Shown: positions 35,607 to 45,273, counted from the stretch's first letter. The stretch: DNA of 64,000 nucleotides from Methanobacterium sp. UBA375 (GCA_002495625.1 DAGC01000002.1:515326-579325); one strand, 5' to 3'. Numbers and translations: made by a program. The notes: generated by a model not told the origin, from the sequence alone.

Positions 35607-36554
35607 TCATCTTTCAGTTAAAACCTTCTTCGCATAAATGAAGACCATCTCAACGGAGTACAAGATATAATAGAGGGGATACATTTTTTTATGCTTCCTT
35701 ACCAGGGTGAAGTGGCTTCGGACGGTGTTTTTAAACCGTTTGAAGTAGTTGTCGAATTTCTTATAGCGGGAAAGACTTATCTTGTGCCAGATCTCTGATG
35801 CAGGTGCGAGATAAATCTTATAACCTTCCTCTTTAACCCGTAAACACAGGTCTATATCTTCTGCCCCGAAGAAAAAATCCTTACCTAAATAGGGGTCTTT
35901 CAGGTCCGCCCTCATAAGTAAAGAAGCGCCGGTTACCCAGTCCAGTTCTATTGGTTCTTCGGTTTCTATTTTATCCATCATGTAATTATACCCTGGGTAG
36001 ATCCACCAGTTTATGTATCCTCCCAGTGCGGTCTGCACATCCTGCCTGCCCTGGTAGTCATAAAAATAAATTTTCGGACCGACAACCCCTATACCCTGGT
36101 CTGCATCTATTACCCTCACCATCTCGTCCAGATACTTCTCCTCTACCACGATGTCGTTGTTTAAAATCTCAATATAATCTGGTTTTAAATATTTCAGGGC
36201 GAATTCTATCCCCACGTTGTTTCCCTCTGCAAAGCCGTAGTTCTTATCATTTTTTATGATGAACAACTTCCTGCCCCAGGGTTCTTCTAAACCCAATCCA
36301 GCATAGTTGTCTTTTTCTAATTCTAGGTAGTCCAATGGTTTATTATCCTGGTTGAACTCGAAGAAATCTGATCCTGTCTCTAATTCTCCCTGGACATACT
36401 TCCCTATCTTTTCTACTGAATCATCATCTGAGCCATTGTCCACCAGGATGATGTTATAATTGGTGTAGCTGATTCTGTAGAGGGATTCCAGGCATTCTAT
36501 GGTGTCTTTCCAGTTGTTCCAGTTGAGTACTATGATTGACACTTCGGGCTGCAT
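35607..36554 (-). CDS. Family 2 glycosyltransferase
   Basis: 315 residues. The GT-A start VSIIVLNWNNWKDTIECLESL, the UDP/dTDP site VDNGSDDDSV, NNVGIEFAL and NNDIVV (DxD-like), and the ED motif in FFFGAEDIDLCLR are present. This pattern resembles rhamnosyltransferases acting on cell-surface glycans. A C-terminal amphipathic or single membrane segment (LYYILYSVEMVFIY) would hold it at the membrane. It is a solitary gene with no cluster of other glycan genes. Confidence 0.85.
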   Translation of the reverse strand: MQPEVSIIVLNWNNWKDTIECLESLYRISYTNYNIILVDNGSDDDSVEKIGKYVQGELETGSDFFEFNQDNKPLDYLELEKDNYAGLGLEEPWGRKLFIIKNDKNYGFAEGNNVGIEFALKYLKPDYIEILNNDIVVEEKYLDEMVRVIDADQGIGVVGPKIYFYDYQGRQDVQTALGGYINWWIYPGYNYMMDKIETEEPIELDWVTGASLLMRADLKDPYLGKDFFFGAEDIDLCLRVKEEGYKIYLAPASEIWHKISLSRYKKFDNYFKRFKNTVRSHFTLVRKHKKMYPLYYILYSVEMVFIYAKKVLTER

Positions 36555-36731
36555 ATATAAACTCCTTATTAAATATTAGGTGGTTTATTTAATATAAACT
36601 AGTTTAACGGATTTTTTTTTACATCCCCAATAATAAAATCTGTTTTCGTTTATTCCCTTAACTATTTCGTTATAGAGACGTTTAACGAAGTAAAATAAAT
36701 CATATATGTCTATTAATTTAACATGTCATTT

Positions 36732-36749
36732 TGAGGTTTTCCAACCTCA
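36732..36749. repeat. Short hairpin in a 725-bp intergenic region
   Basis: TGAGGTT at 36732-36738 pairs with AACCTCA at 36743-36749, loop TTCC. It lies in the gap 36555-37279, which has no gene. Also in this gap are a direct repeat of ATTTGTGCATA near 36810-36830 and the larger nested repeat described at 36867-36938. The remaining part up to 37279 shows only a likely leader for the protease gene. Confidence 0.45.
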
Positions 36750-36866
36750 GGGAGTTTCCAACTGCAAAAAATGGTCTTTTAAATAATCCTTTATAAGTGA
36801 GATTCTGAATTTGTGCATAATTTGTGCATAATCATATATACTAACCTCAACACATTAATGTTAGTG

Positions 36867-36938
36867 GGAGGTAAGGTCTAATTTTTATTAGCTGCCCCAA
36901 AATCCATAACTACCTCTATTTTGGATTACCTTACCTCC
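36867..36938. ncRNA. Nested inverted repeat, candidate structured RNA
   Basis: GGAGGTAAGGT at 36867-36877 pairs perfectly with ACCTTACCTCC at 36928-36938. Inside it, CCAAAAT at 36897-36903 pairs with ATTTTGG at 36918-36924. A TATA-like CATATATACTA precedes it at about 36833-36843 on the plus strand. The two coaxial stems suggest a small stable RNA, though a mobile miniature element or protein-binding site is possible. No homologue is recognised. Confidence 0.4.
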
Positions 36939-37279
36939 TTCCACGCATCTTATTTAAAAGTTACTAATTTTTATGATTTACACTGAATAGATACATCTAA
37001 GCATCTTATTTTTAATTTTATCAGGACTGTAACAACATCCATAATAGATTTTTTAGAAATCCCAGTTACGATGTTATTTAATATTAGCCTCCATGCTTTA
37101 TGTGACATTCATAAAAAAAGGATTAAATTTTGTGAAGATTAAAAAGAAGTGATCCTTACCTTCTGATTTAACTAAAAATCATATAGTAAAGTATTTATTT
37201 AACTTATTTGAGATAATAATTTAATTCAGTTAGTACTGAGTAAAATTCATAAGTACTGAATAAAAAAGGGGGTTATAAT

Positions 37280-38434
37280 ATGAAGTGTCCGGAATGTGGT
37301 ACAGAAAATCCGGAAGGAGCTGAATTTTGCAGTGAATGTGGAACTAAAATGCCAGCTTCCCAACCAAGTACCGAAGAGACCAAACCTGTAGAAACTAAAA
37401 AAAGAGTAACCTCTCCTCCGCCCCAGAGCAAGGGATCGGGGATTGGTACAAAGGCTATTTTGATAATTATTGTAGCGATTGTTGTGGTAGGGGCGGCTGC
37501 AGCGTTTTTCCTGTTGCCATCAATTTTCAATGCCTCACCCCAGGCAGCCACGGTTCTAGTAGCACCAGCAGTATCTGGAGCTGCTACAATTACCTTAGAT
37601 GGACAACAAATCCCAGTTACCGTTGATTATTATGATAAACCTTTTGGTACAGGCTCTGGATTCATCGTGGATCAAGAGGGATACATCGTAACTGCTGCTC
37701 ATGTGGTTGCTGATCCCATTGATCTGTCATACAAGCAAAACATCAGGAAGATGGAAGACAAGGATATTAAGTGGTATGTGGCTCAGGCTGCACTTATTCT
37801 TTATATGCAACAATATGAACCAGAAAATCTTGGACAACTTACCTATGAGGATCTAAATACACTAACCGATGCAGCCTATACCACAGGTGTTGTTACAGTA
37901 GAAAAGGCCAACTATGATATATACATCATTGGACCCGCTTTCCCAAACAGTTCGACTGGTGAAGAAAATTACTTAGCCCAAATAATTGATTTCGCAGCCA
38001 CAGACAACCAGGAAAAGGATTTAGCTCTCCTTAAGATTGAAAAACCTCCAGCAAACCTTCCGACAGTGTCTATAAGTGATCAAAAACCTGTAACTGGTGA
38101 TGATATCGAAATCTTCGGTTATCCTAAAGAACAGCTGGATTTCACCGAATATATAGCATCTGCAGGAAATCAAAAACAGTTTTTAGAAAGTGTGGCTAAC
38201 GCCACATTAACTAAAGGTACAGTTAGTGGTGAGAGAACCAGTCCTAAAGGAACGACTTACTTCCAAACGGACGCCGCAGTTAACCATGGTAACAGTGGAG
38301 GTCCCGTTATAAATGCAAACAACGAGGTTATAGGAGTTCTGGTTCTTGGAGCAGGTAACACTGGGAATTACAATTTCTTCCTTTCATCAGACTATATCAT
38401 TGATTTACTGAAGAAAAATGGAATTGACACTTAA
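37280..38434 (+). CDS. Membrane-anchored HtrA-like serine protease with N-terminal zinc ribbon
   Basis: 384 residues. A cytoplasmic zinc ribbon (CPECG..FCSECG, residues 3-23) is followed by a Pro/Ser linker, one membrane helix at about 54-77 (ILIIIVAIVVVGAAAAFFLL), then a trypsin-like protease domain outside. Catalytic residues are H141 in TAAHVV, D247 in KDLALLKI and S339 in GNSGGP. There is a long insertion between H and D and no PDZ domain. It should degrade damaged extracytoplasmic proteins; the zinc ribbon could sense or recruit inside partners. Ribosome binding site is GGGGGT. Confidence 0.85.
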   Translation: MKCPECGTENPEGAEFCSECGTKMPASQPSTEETKPVETKKRVTSPPPQSKGSGIGTKAILIIIVAIVVVGAAAAFFLLPSIFNASPQAATVLVAPAVSGAATITLDGQQIPVTVDYYDKPFGTGSGFIVDQEGYIVTAAHVVADPIDLSYKQNIRKMEDKDIKWYVAQAALILYMQQYEPENLGQLTYEDLNTLTDAAYTTGVVTVEKANYDIYIIGPAFPNSSTGEENYLAQIIDFAATDNQEKDLALLKIEKPPANLPTVSISDQKPVTGDDIEIFGYPKEQLDFTEYIASAGNQKQFLESVANATLTKGTVSGERTSPKGTTYFQTDAAVNHGNSGGPVINANNEVIGVLVLGAGNTGNYNFFLSSDYIIDLLKKNGIDT

Positions 38435-38449
38435 CTCCATTTTTTTTTT
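38414..38449 (+). terminator. Hairpin and poly-T terminator of the protease gene
   Basis: AAAAATGGA at 38414-38422 pairs with TCCATTTTT at 38436-38444, overlapping the stop codon, and is followed by a run of T. It looks like an intrinsic terminator for the HtrA-like gene. Confidence 0.6.
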
Positions 38450-39023
38450 ATTTTCTTTTTTTTGATTTGAAATTAAACAAGGATTTCTTTTTACTGGTAA
38501 TTTTTACCGATTAAAATTTTTAGATGAAACCTGTTTCCTGAACTATTTTCTAAATAAAATTTTAAAAAAAAGTATAGTTACTAGAAATCACCCTATTTTA
38601 TATGTTTAGTGTATATCTGCCAGAGAAAATAGTTACATTTCTACGATTTTTGATTTTCTGGTAAAATGTGGAAATGGATTTATAAGATCCTAACCATAAG
38701 AATTGGACTTTAGATGAAAAATTAGAAAACAAAATTTTCTAAAAATTAATCCTGGAACTTGTAAGTCGAGCCATGGAGAAATTTCTCAGTTAGATCAAAA
38801 ATTTATGTAAACCCAGATCAAAAATTTTAATTCCAAAAGATAACTATCAAAGTTTGAAAATTTAAAAAATCCATGAAAAGAATTAAAAATCCATGTATAA
38901 TATTTAATAAAAAATCTAAAAGATGAAAATTTCTAAACTATGAAAATTTTATAGAACAAAAGAGTAGGGTATTATCCCATCCACCCACTGGTTATGATTT
39001 ATTTTCGAATATTTATTAAGGGT

Positions 39024-39187
39024 AGGGAACCTTGGCTTCCAGAGATTGGAGGTGTGTTGTAGGAGGGAAAAAATGGACTATAAAATAAGCCCTCTCTGGA
39101 AGCCGTCCCTAGATTTCAACTGAAAATAAGCTCTTTTGCTGAAATCTTATTTTAAGTAGGGGGTGTTGGTGTGCATACTACACACCT
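39024..39187. ncRNA. Long structured intergenic element, candidate ncRNA
   Basis: The 979-bp gap 38435-39412 lies between convergent genes, so no promoter is needed there, yet it carries strong dyads. AGGGA 39024-39028 and GGCTTCCAGAGA 39034-39045 pair with TCTCTGGAAGCC 39093-39104 and TCCCT 39106-39110. AGATTTCA 39111-39118 pairs with TGAAATCT 39140-39147; AAAATAAG 39123-39130 with CTTATTTT 39146-39153 as an alternative fold. GGTGTG 39168-39173 pairs with CACACC 39181-39186. A second copy of the last motif (GGTGTGCATA..ACACACC) is at 39324-39342. The rest of the gap, 38450-39020, is plain AT-rich sequence. Confidence 0.45.
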
Positions 39188-39412
39188 ATATCATATGATC
39201 AAGTTCATCATATATAAAAGTTTCGTTTCAAGTGTAATATTTTATAACTATAGTGAATATTCTTTTTCCTCTAAAAAGGTATTATTCTTAGTTAATACTT
39301 GCTATAAAAAGAAGGGGGGGTGAGGTGTGCATAACACACACCTACCTATACTAACGCTATCATAATATATAAAATTTGCGGTTGAAAAAACTTTTATCTT
39401 TAAGGTTAAGTT

Positions 39413-40660
39413 TTAATGATTAATCTTATCAATCAGTTTTTTAAAACATCCCAATTCATACTCTAAGACATTTTTATCATCCAATAATTCAAAATCATAG
39501 TAAAATAGCCATAAAGGACCCCTGACAACGGTTCTTCTATCACCATCTTTATTTAATATATCACTGGCCTGTTTATCATGGACCAGGGCTCCGCCAGGTA
39601 TGATGACTTTCTTTTTTATCATGGAAAGATCCACAGATTCCAGGTCATCGTGGGTTATCAAATCCCCAATTTCTTTATCCACTTTAACCACATTCACCTT
39701 GTCTGCAGCGATTTTACTGAAAATTTTATGCAAGGGTTTATATGATAATTGGCTGGTTATAATAGTTGCTTCCCTGGTTACTTCTGGTAATCTATCCAAA
39801 TATTTCCAGTTATTTTCCTGGCTTAAGATGTAAGGGGCATTTTTTTCTGGATCAAAAAAAGGAGCACCCAATACTCTGAATGAAAACTCCCTGGAAACCT
39901 TTTCCACAAGTTTCTGGAATTGTTCATAAGGTTGTGTAGTTACCCCCTCAAGCACAGCCTGATCATTATAGATCAAACCTTCACTTTTAAAATTGGCAAA
40001 CCTGGTCATCAGAAATGTTTTAACTCCCCAATCTTCCAGTATACTGCAGGTTTTAAATATATCATCCTCATTTATTACTCCAGGGATTACAACAGTGGAT
40101 GCATTTACGTCGATACCTTCACAAAATATTTTTAAAGCCTTGAATGACTCTTCAGGACTTTTATCTCCCATCCACTTACTTCTTATTTGGGGATTCATGG
40201 ATACTACTGAAAAATTCACCTCTTCAACTCCCAAGGAAATCAGTTCCCCTGCTAAATTGCCATCCTTTATACCCTTACCACTGGTGTATCCCAGATGGGT
40301 GTGGAGTCCCCAGTCCTTTAAGGTGGTTAAAAGTTCATTAAGCTCTGGATAAAAGATTATATCTGCCCAGCTGGCGGTTACCACTTTAAGATCCTTATAG
40401 TTAAGATTACCCAGTAGTGTCTGCCATCGCAGAAGATTTTCTATATCTCCTAATACTTTGGGTAAAGGTCTAAAACCTGTTTGTATATCATTTATTACTT
40501 CTCTACAATGGCTGCAACCGACCTGATCTGGTGGGCAATACTGGCATCCTATTTTAAGTGAATCTAAATTCTTGTAATCCACACTTTTAAAATAGCAGAA
40601 TTTACAGAATCCGCCACAATCCTTTCCAGGGGTGCCTCCCACCACGGCATTTAACATCAT
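39413..40660 (-). CDS. Mmp10-family radical SAM protein, copy 1
   Basis: 415 residues, typical length for methanogenesis marker 10. The radical SAM cluster motif is C15-x3-C19-x2-C22 in DCGGFCKFC; a second cysteine set C39, C42, C49, C52 surrounds CPPDQVGC. Mmp10 in other methanogens methylates an arginine of methyl-coenzyme M reductase, using cobalamin and SAM. This protein could do that or act on another substrate; no mcr genes are near. It is homologous over its whole length to the gene at 41188-42453, with a tiny gene on the opposite strand between them. Confidence 0.75.
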   Translation of the reverse strand: MMLNAVVGGTPGKDCGGFCKFCYFKSVDYKNLDSLKIGCQYCPPDQVGCSHCREVINDIQTGFRPLPKVLGDIENLLRWQTLLGNLNYKDLKVVTASWADIIFYPELNELLTTLKDWGLHTHLGYTSGKGIKDGNLAGELISLGVEEVNFSVVSMNPQIRSKWMGDKSPEESFKALKIFCEGIDVNASTVVIPGVINEDDIFKTCSILEDWGVKTFLMTRFANFKSEGLIYNDQAVLEGVTTQPYEQFQKLVEKVSREFSFRVLGAPFFDPEKNAPYILSQENNWKYLDRLPEVTREATIITSQLSYKPLHKIFSKIAADKVNVVKVDKEIGDLITHDDLESVDLSMIKKKVIIPGGALVHDKQASDILNKDGDRRTVVRGPLWLFYYDFELLDDKNVLEYELGCFKKLIDKINH

Positions 40661-40919
40661 AATTTATGATCCTCACAGATCCATCTGTTTAATTTAACGG
40701 TTGCATATTACCGATGTAATGGTAATTGAATTTATTTTATGGAGACAAAAACCATTAAATCGTGACAGAATTCCTAGAGTTATATTTTATCAATGTATGA
40801 TATTTCTACAAAGGGTATAAATAATGCTCTATTCACTTAATTCTGGCTTTAGAAAATTATAAATATAAAAAGATATCAATAATAATTAAAAAATTATTAA
40901 TAAATTGGGGGTGATTTAG

Positions 40920-41147
40920 ATGGAAGGATCAGAGTATAATGAGGGATATAAAGACGCACGGGAAGATTTCATTAATGGAAAACTTTCAACACTCTTTACA
41001 GATGTGGAAAAATCTGAATCGTACCGTGACGGCTATCTCTCTGCCAGAGATGATCTGAAAAATTTAATGAAACAGGAAATGCCACCTGAGATTCGAAAAC
41101 AGATGGAAGAAAAAGAAGTTCAAGCATATTGGCCATTACCATGGTAA
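40920..41147 (+). CDS. Small Gly-Tyr module protein with WPLPW tail, copy 1
   Basis: 75 residues, start ATG behind GGGGGTGAT. It has EYNEGYKDAREDF, then YRDGYLSARDDLKNLM, and ends MPPEIRKQMEEKEVQAYWPLPW. The same organisation and ending are in the protein at 45432-45668, and the first part resembles the tail of the M6 protease at 45885-47603. No known domain. It lies between the two Mmp10-like genes, divergent from one and convergent with the other. Confidence 0.65.
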   Translation: MEGSEYNEGYKDAREDFINGKLSTLFTDVEKSESYRDGYLSARDDLKNLMKQEMPPEIRKQMEEKEVQAYWPLPW

Positions 41148-41187
41148 TTTATTATTATAAATGAATTTTAGTGTACTGATGTAAACC

Positions 41188-42453
41188 TTAAATTAGAAGA
41201 TTTATCTTATCTATTAAATCTTTGAAGGATTTTAATTCATATTCTATTAACTCTTCTACGTTAAAATCAACGCTCTCATAGTAAGGGTGGGTTAAAACGT
41301 AAGGACCTCTCTTGATTTTCCTGTGGGTGCCGTCTTTATCTAGAATTTTCCGGGCTTGTTCATCATGAACTAAAGCTCCACTGGGAAGAACTACATTCTT
41401 TTTAACTTCAGAAAGATCTAGGGATTGTAAATCTTCATGAGTTATTAAATCAGCTATTTCCTTATCCACACCTATCACGTTGACCAGATCTGACTCATCA
41501 ACCAGTTCAAAGAATTTCCTCAGGAACGGTGCGGTTAAACTGCTGGTTATAACAGTGGCCTCCATTTTAATTTGGGGTAATTCTTCTAAATATCTTCTGT
41601 TTTTCTTTTCTAAGATGGCGAAGGGGAAATCCTTTTCAGGGTCGTAGAAAGGGAAGGCCAGTACTCTAAAGGAGAATTCGTCGGAAACTTTCCTAACCAG
41701 TTCCTGGAATTCTTCATAGGCATGGGTTTTTATTCCTTTCAATATGGGGCGTTCATCGTTTAATATTAATCCTTGACTTTTAAAGTTGGCAAATCTCCTT
41801 AAAACAAAGGATTTCACACCCCACTCTTCCAGATCACCACATGTTTGGAACAACTGTTCTTCGTCATTTACATCGGGAATGATCACTAACGATGCGTTAA
41901 CATCTATATTTTCACAGAATAGTTTTAGGGATTTAACAGCCTCCTCCGGATTTTTGTCCCTCATCCATTTCCTTCTGAGTTCTGGGTCGGTGGAGAACAC
42001 CGAAAAACTCAGTTCATCAAGTCCCTGGGAAATAAGTTCCTGGGCAAAACTTTCATCTTTAATAGCTTTTCCACTGGTGTAACCCAGATGCAGGGGCAAA
42101 TTTGATGCTTTTATAATTGATACCAGCTCTGTAAGTTGGGGATAATAAAATATGTCAGCTCCAGCACCAATCACGACTTTAAGGTTTCCATTGAGTGCAT
42201 CCCATGATTTCTGTATTAATTTGTTCTCCAGATCCATGAAAACCTTGGGAAGTGGTTTAAAATCATTGTTCACCCTGTTGATCAATGTTTGACATTTTTT
42301 GCAGCCTATTTGACCAGGAGGACAATTAATACAGCCTATCTTCAACGCCTTTAAATTGTTAAAATCTACATTTTTATAGAAACAGAACTTGCAGAAACCA
42401 CCGCAATCTAATCCTGGTCTTCCTCCAACATCTGTATATATTTCCATGGTCAA
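41188..42453 (-). CDS. Mmp10-family radical SAM protein, copy 2
   Basis: 421 residues. The cluster motif is C17-x3-C21-x2-C24 (DCGGFCKFC) with accessory cysteines C41, C44, C51, C54 around CPPGQIGC. The N-terminal DVGGRPGLDCGGFC agrees with the Mmp10 signature. Colinear with copy 1 to the last residues (KSFKDLIDKINLLI and CFKKLIDKINH). The predicted chemistry is SAM- and cobalamin-dependent methylation of an unactivated carbon; which copy, if either, modifies McrA cannot be decided from this window. Confidence 0.75.
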   Translation of the reverse strand: MTMEIYTDVGGRPGLDCGGFCKFCFYKNVDFNNLKALKIGCINCPPGQIGCKKCQTLINRVNNDFKPLPKVFMDLENKLIQKSWDALNGNLKVVIGAGADIFYYPQLTELVSIIKASNLPLHLGYTSGKAIKDESFAQELISQGLDELSFSVFSTDPELRRKWMRDKNPEEAVKSLKLFCENIDVNASLVIIPDVNDEEQLFQTCGDLEEWGVKSFVLRRFANFKSQGLILNDERPILKGIKTHAYEEFQELVRKVSDEFSFRVLAFPFYDPEKDFPFAILEKKNRRYLEELPQIKMEATVITSSLTAPFLRKFFELVDESDLVNVIGVDKEIADLITHEDLQSLDLSEVKKNVVLPSGALVHDEQARKILDKDGTHRKIKRGPYVLTHPYYESVDFNVEELIEYELKSFKDLIDKINLLI

Positions 42454-42534
42454 TTTTCCTTTAGATTATTTTAATCAATTCAATGAATATGGGCTAATTT
42501 AAAGCTTTTTAATTAGAGATTAGGCTAAAACTTC

Positions 42535-42987
42535 TCAATATATATTAAAAAATTCTTTAAAGACTTTAATTTCCTGTAAAAACTGTTCTTTAGTTATTTC
42601 TCTTCTGGCAAACTTTTTTCGGACACCATCATAATTTGAAATTACATTCATTTCAGTTATATAAAAAGTGGTAAAGTATTGATAATCGGTAGGTGAAGCT
42701 AAATCACCATTTCCCCAGTATTTTTTATCCATCACAACAGATTCTAAACGTTTTTTTGCATTTCTTTGCATTATTAGAGTTTCCTCATCGATTTGAACAA
42801 TTAACTCCTCTGCAGGCACCCCCTTGTCAACCTGATCGATTAATTGTGCATCAAAATCAGAATCGCTGTATAGGATGATGGATAAAGTAACCACTAAAAT
42901 GATTAAACCACCAAGGATCCCTAGAAGTGCTCTTTTACCCAAATAAACTCCCTCACTTAGAGCCTTCAAATTATCAATTAAATACAA
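42535..42987 (-). CDS. Single-pass membrane protein of unknown function
   Basis: 150 residues with one membrane helix at about 22-42 (LLGILGGLIILVVTLSIILY); the 105-residue remainder is acidic and helical, with no known motif. It begins 10 bp after the stop of the receptor kinase on the same strand, so the two are probably cotranscribed and it may be a partner or substrate of the kinase. The start is uncertain because several in-frame TTG codons are present. Confidence 0.55.
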   Translation of the reverse strand: MYLIDNLKALSEGVYLGKRALLGILGGLIILVVTLSIILYSDSDFDAQLIDQVDKGVPAEELIVQIDEETLIMQRNAKKRLESVVMDKKYWGNGDLASPTDYQYFTTFYITEMNVISNYDGVRKKFARREITKEQFLQEIKVFKEFFNIY

Positions 42988-42996
42988 TATATATTA

Positions 42997-45273
42997 CTAT
43001 TTTGAATTTTCTTCATCATCAAATAAAACAGACTCATTTCCCATGAATTCTTTTAGGTCCTCAATTAATTCCTCCATTGAAGCGTATCGGTCTTCTTTAT
43101 TCTTGTTCAGGCACTTCATGATAATGTCATTTACCGGCCGTGCATTTGCATTAATTTTTACAGGAGGCACGGGTTTTTTAGTTAACGTAGAGGTGTAAAT
43201 CTGAAAAACATCACCTTTAAAGGGCAGTTTACCCGTTAGAAGCGCGTAAAATACAGTTCCCAATTGATAAATATCTGTTCTCTCATCTGCTTTCCCAAAA
43301 TCCCGAGATATCTGTTCTGGAGCAGCATAAGAAGGTGTGGCGCCTGATAAACTCAAAGACTCCTCAGTTTTTAGTTTACTCAACCCCCAATCGGAGATCT
43401 TATACGTACCATCTTTTATCAGGATGTTGGAAAATTTCACATCCCCATGAATGATATGCCTATTATGAGCGTACTGTAACCCTTTAGCCACCTCATAAAT
43501 AATGCTAACGGATTCTTTTAATGGTTTCATCTTCTTTTCCAGCATATAATCACAGAATTCTGTTTCAATGTACGGAATTGGTAATATCTTGAAATCATAG
43601 AGTTTTACTATGTTAGGATGATCCAAATGACTCCAATTGGATACTTCTGTGATAAATGTTCTCTCAGCCCTTTTATCAAAGGTTTTGGGTATTTTTATGG
43701 CCACGTTCTGCCCTTTTTTATTCACTGCTTTAAAAACCCGGCCAAAACCTCCCTCTCCAAGATAATCTAAATCAGTATATATTGTTCTAAACTCATAGAG
43801 CAAAGCATTGGCAGATAATTTCTCAAGGCGGTCAAATTCTTTGCCTTCAATGATAAGGTATGGCCCATAACTCCTGTGGAGCCATAAATTGATCGCGAGA
43901 GGGATCAAAAGAATCAAGCTGCCTACAGTGAATATCTGCATATAGGGAAAGCTAAATATATCCCCCATTAAAATGGTTAGACCAGCGAAAAGAAGGAGGA
44001 TAACGATGTTAAAGAAGTTATATTTTACCGGGAGAACCTGATGGGCGATGATATTATATAATATCACTCCTAAAAAGAATAAAAATAGGGCACCAGTAGT
44101 GATCAATACATAACCCAAATTAGGATCATATGCCGCAAACTGTGCAATATCAAAAAGATAGAAGTTAATGGGTATAAACAAAAGTCCGGCTAAAATCATA
44201 AAAATTGCGTTTACTACGATTAGAGATCTGAATTTCCAGTTCTTGATGGTTTCAATTTTTGTTTGAGAATCATCCCAATTTTTATCACGTCTGGCTTTAA
44301 ATATTAGACCTAAAATTAGAACTAAGGCTAAAAAACCCATTCCTATAATTCGATACCATAAATCCCCAATGTTATACGGAATCATATCTACAGGTTGGTA
44401 GGTGGAAGGTACTGGGCGATTTGCCAACCAATTTATAGCATTTAATCCCAATTTCCATCCATTCCCTCTGTAAAAAAATGAATTAGCAAAGGTACCCGCA
44501 GCACCCATGAAAACGACCTTTCCTTCACCGTAATTCATTTCAGAAATTACTGGAAGGGGTCCACCTTGTTCATTAGGATCCTTTTGAAAATTACTCCAAG
44601 TGTATCCTTGGGAAGTGGTATATCCTTGATCACCCCATGAATCAGCGTCTGTATATGCAACAACAGTAGAATTCCCAGGATCTTTAATATAAGTGCCCAT
44701 GAGATGATAGAAACTGGAAACGTTATTGGTTACTGGATTTGGCCTAATGTCATTTACAGCAACAAAATTGGAAAAAAAGATATAGTGCTGAGTATCGGTT
44801 ACTATTTCATTATTTGCAAAGGATACTCCAAAGCTCTTGGCGATTTTATTAAATGCAAAATTCTGATCACCATCTATATCTCCCCAGTTGATTCCCACTA
44901 AATACAATCCACCACCTTTATTTACAAATTCTTTAATAGCATTAACTTCATCATCAGTATAATTACGAAAGGAACCCATCAATACTAACACATCGTATCC
45001 TTTAAGTTTTTCTGAGGTTATAGGTTTATCGGTTATTCTGGAGATACTATAACCATTTGATTCAAGCAATGCAGCAAAACCTGATGATCCATAAGTTCCT
45101 ATGTTATAAATGGTAAAAAATTTCCCATAATCCGGTCCAGTTTCGTCAAATAAAATCTTAGGTTTATTATCTTGCGCAAAAACGGTGTTTAAAGATAGAA
45201 TAAGTAAAAAACCTAATAAAATGATTATTAAAAAAATTTTAAACGATTTAATTTTAAAGTCCAAATTTCTCAC
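42997..45273 (-). CDS. Receptor-like Ser/Thr protein kinase with extracellular GATase-like domain
   Basis: 758 residues. A signal peptide (1-33) leads to an extracellular domain of about 250 residues with ILFDETGPDYGKF, GYDVLVLMGS..NYTDDEVNAIKEFVNKGGGLYLVG, a glutamine-amidotransferase-like/DUF4350-type fold without visible catalytic triad. Five membrane helices follow (about 305-465). The C-terminal kinase has the glycine loop GEGGFGRVF at 506-514, K527, HGDVKFSN at 609-616 with D611 and N616, DWG at 628-630 instead of DFG, and APEQ. It should sense an outside signal and phosphorylate cytoplasmic Ser/Thr residues. Confidence 0.85.
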   Translation of the reverse strand: MRNLDFKIKSFKIFLIIILLGFLLILSLNTVFAQDNKPKILFDETGPDYGKFFTIYNIGTYGSSGFAALLESNGYSISRITDKPITSEKLKGYDVLVLMGSFRNYTDDEVNAIKEFVNKGGGLYLVGINWGDIDGDQNFAFNKIAKSFGVSFANNEIVTDTQHYIFFSNFVAVNDIRPNPVTNNVSSFYHLMGTYIKDPGNSTVVAYTDADSWGDQGYTTSQGYTWSNFQKDPNEQGGPLPVISEMNYGEGKVVFMGAAGTFANSFFYRGNGWKLGLNAINWLANRPVPSTYQPVDMIPYNIGDLWYRIIGMGFLALVLILGLIFKARRDKNWDDSQTKIETIKNWKFRSLIVVNAIFMILAGLLFIPINFYLFDIAQFAAYDPNLGYVLITTGALFLFFLGVILYNIIAHQVLPVKYNFFNIVILLLFAGLTILMGDIFSFPYMQIFTVGSLILLIPLAINLWLHRSYGPYLIIEGKEFDRLEKLSANALLYEFRTIYTDLDYLGEGGFGRVFKAVNKKGQNVAIKIPKTFDKRAERTFITEVSNWSHLDHPNIVKLYDFKILPIPYIETEFCDYMLEKKMKPLKESVSIIYEVAKGLQYAHNRHIIHGDVKFSNILIKDGTYKISDWGLSKLKTEESLSLSGATPSYAAPEQISRDFGKADERTDIYQLGTVFYALLTGKLPFKGDVFQIYTSTLTKKPVPPVKINANARPVNDIIMKCLNKNKEDRYASMEELIEDLKEFMGNESVLFDDEENSK

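Noticed and set aside
42997..45273. Bacterial-type two-component histidine kinase
   Set aside because: The C-terminal domain has the glycine loop, HGDxxxxN, DWG and APE motifs of Ser/Thr kinases and no H-box or G-boxes.
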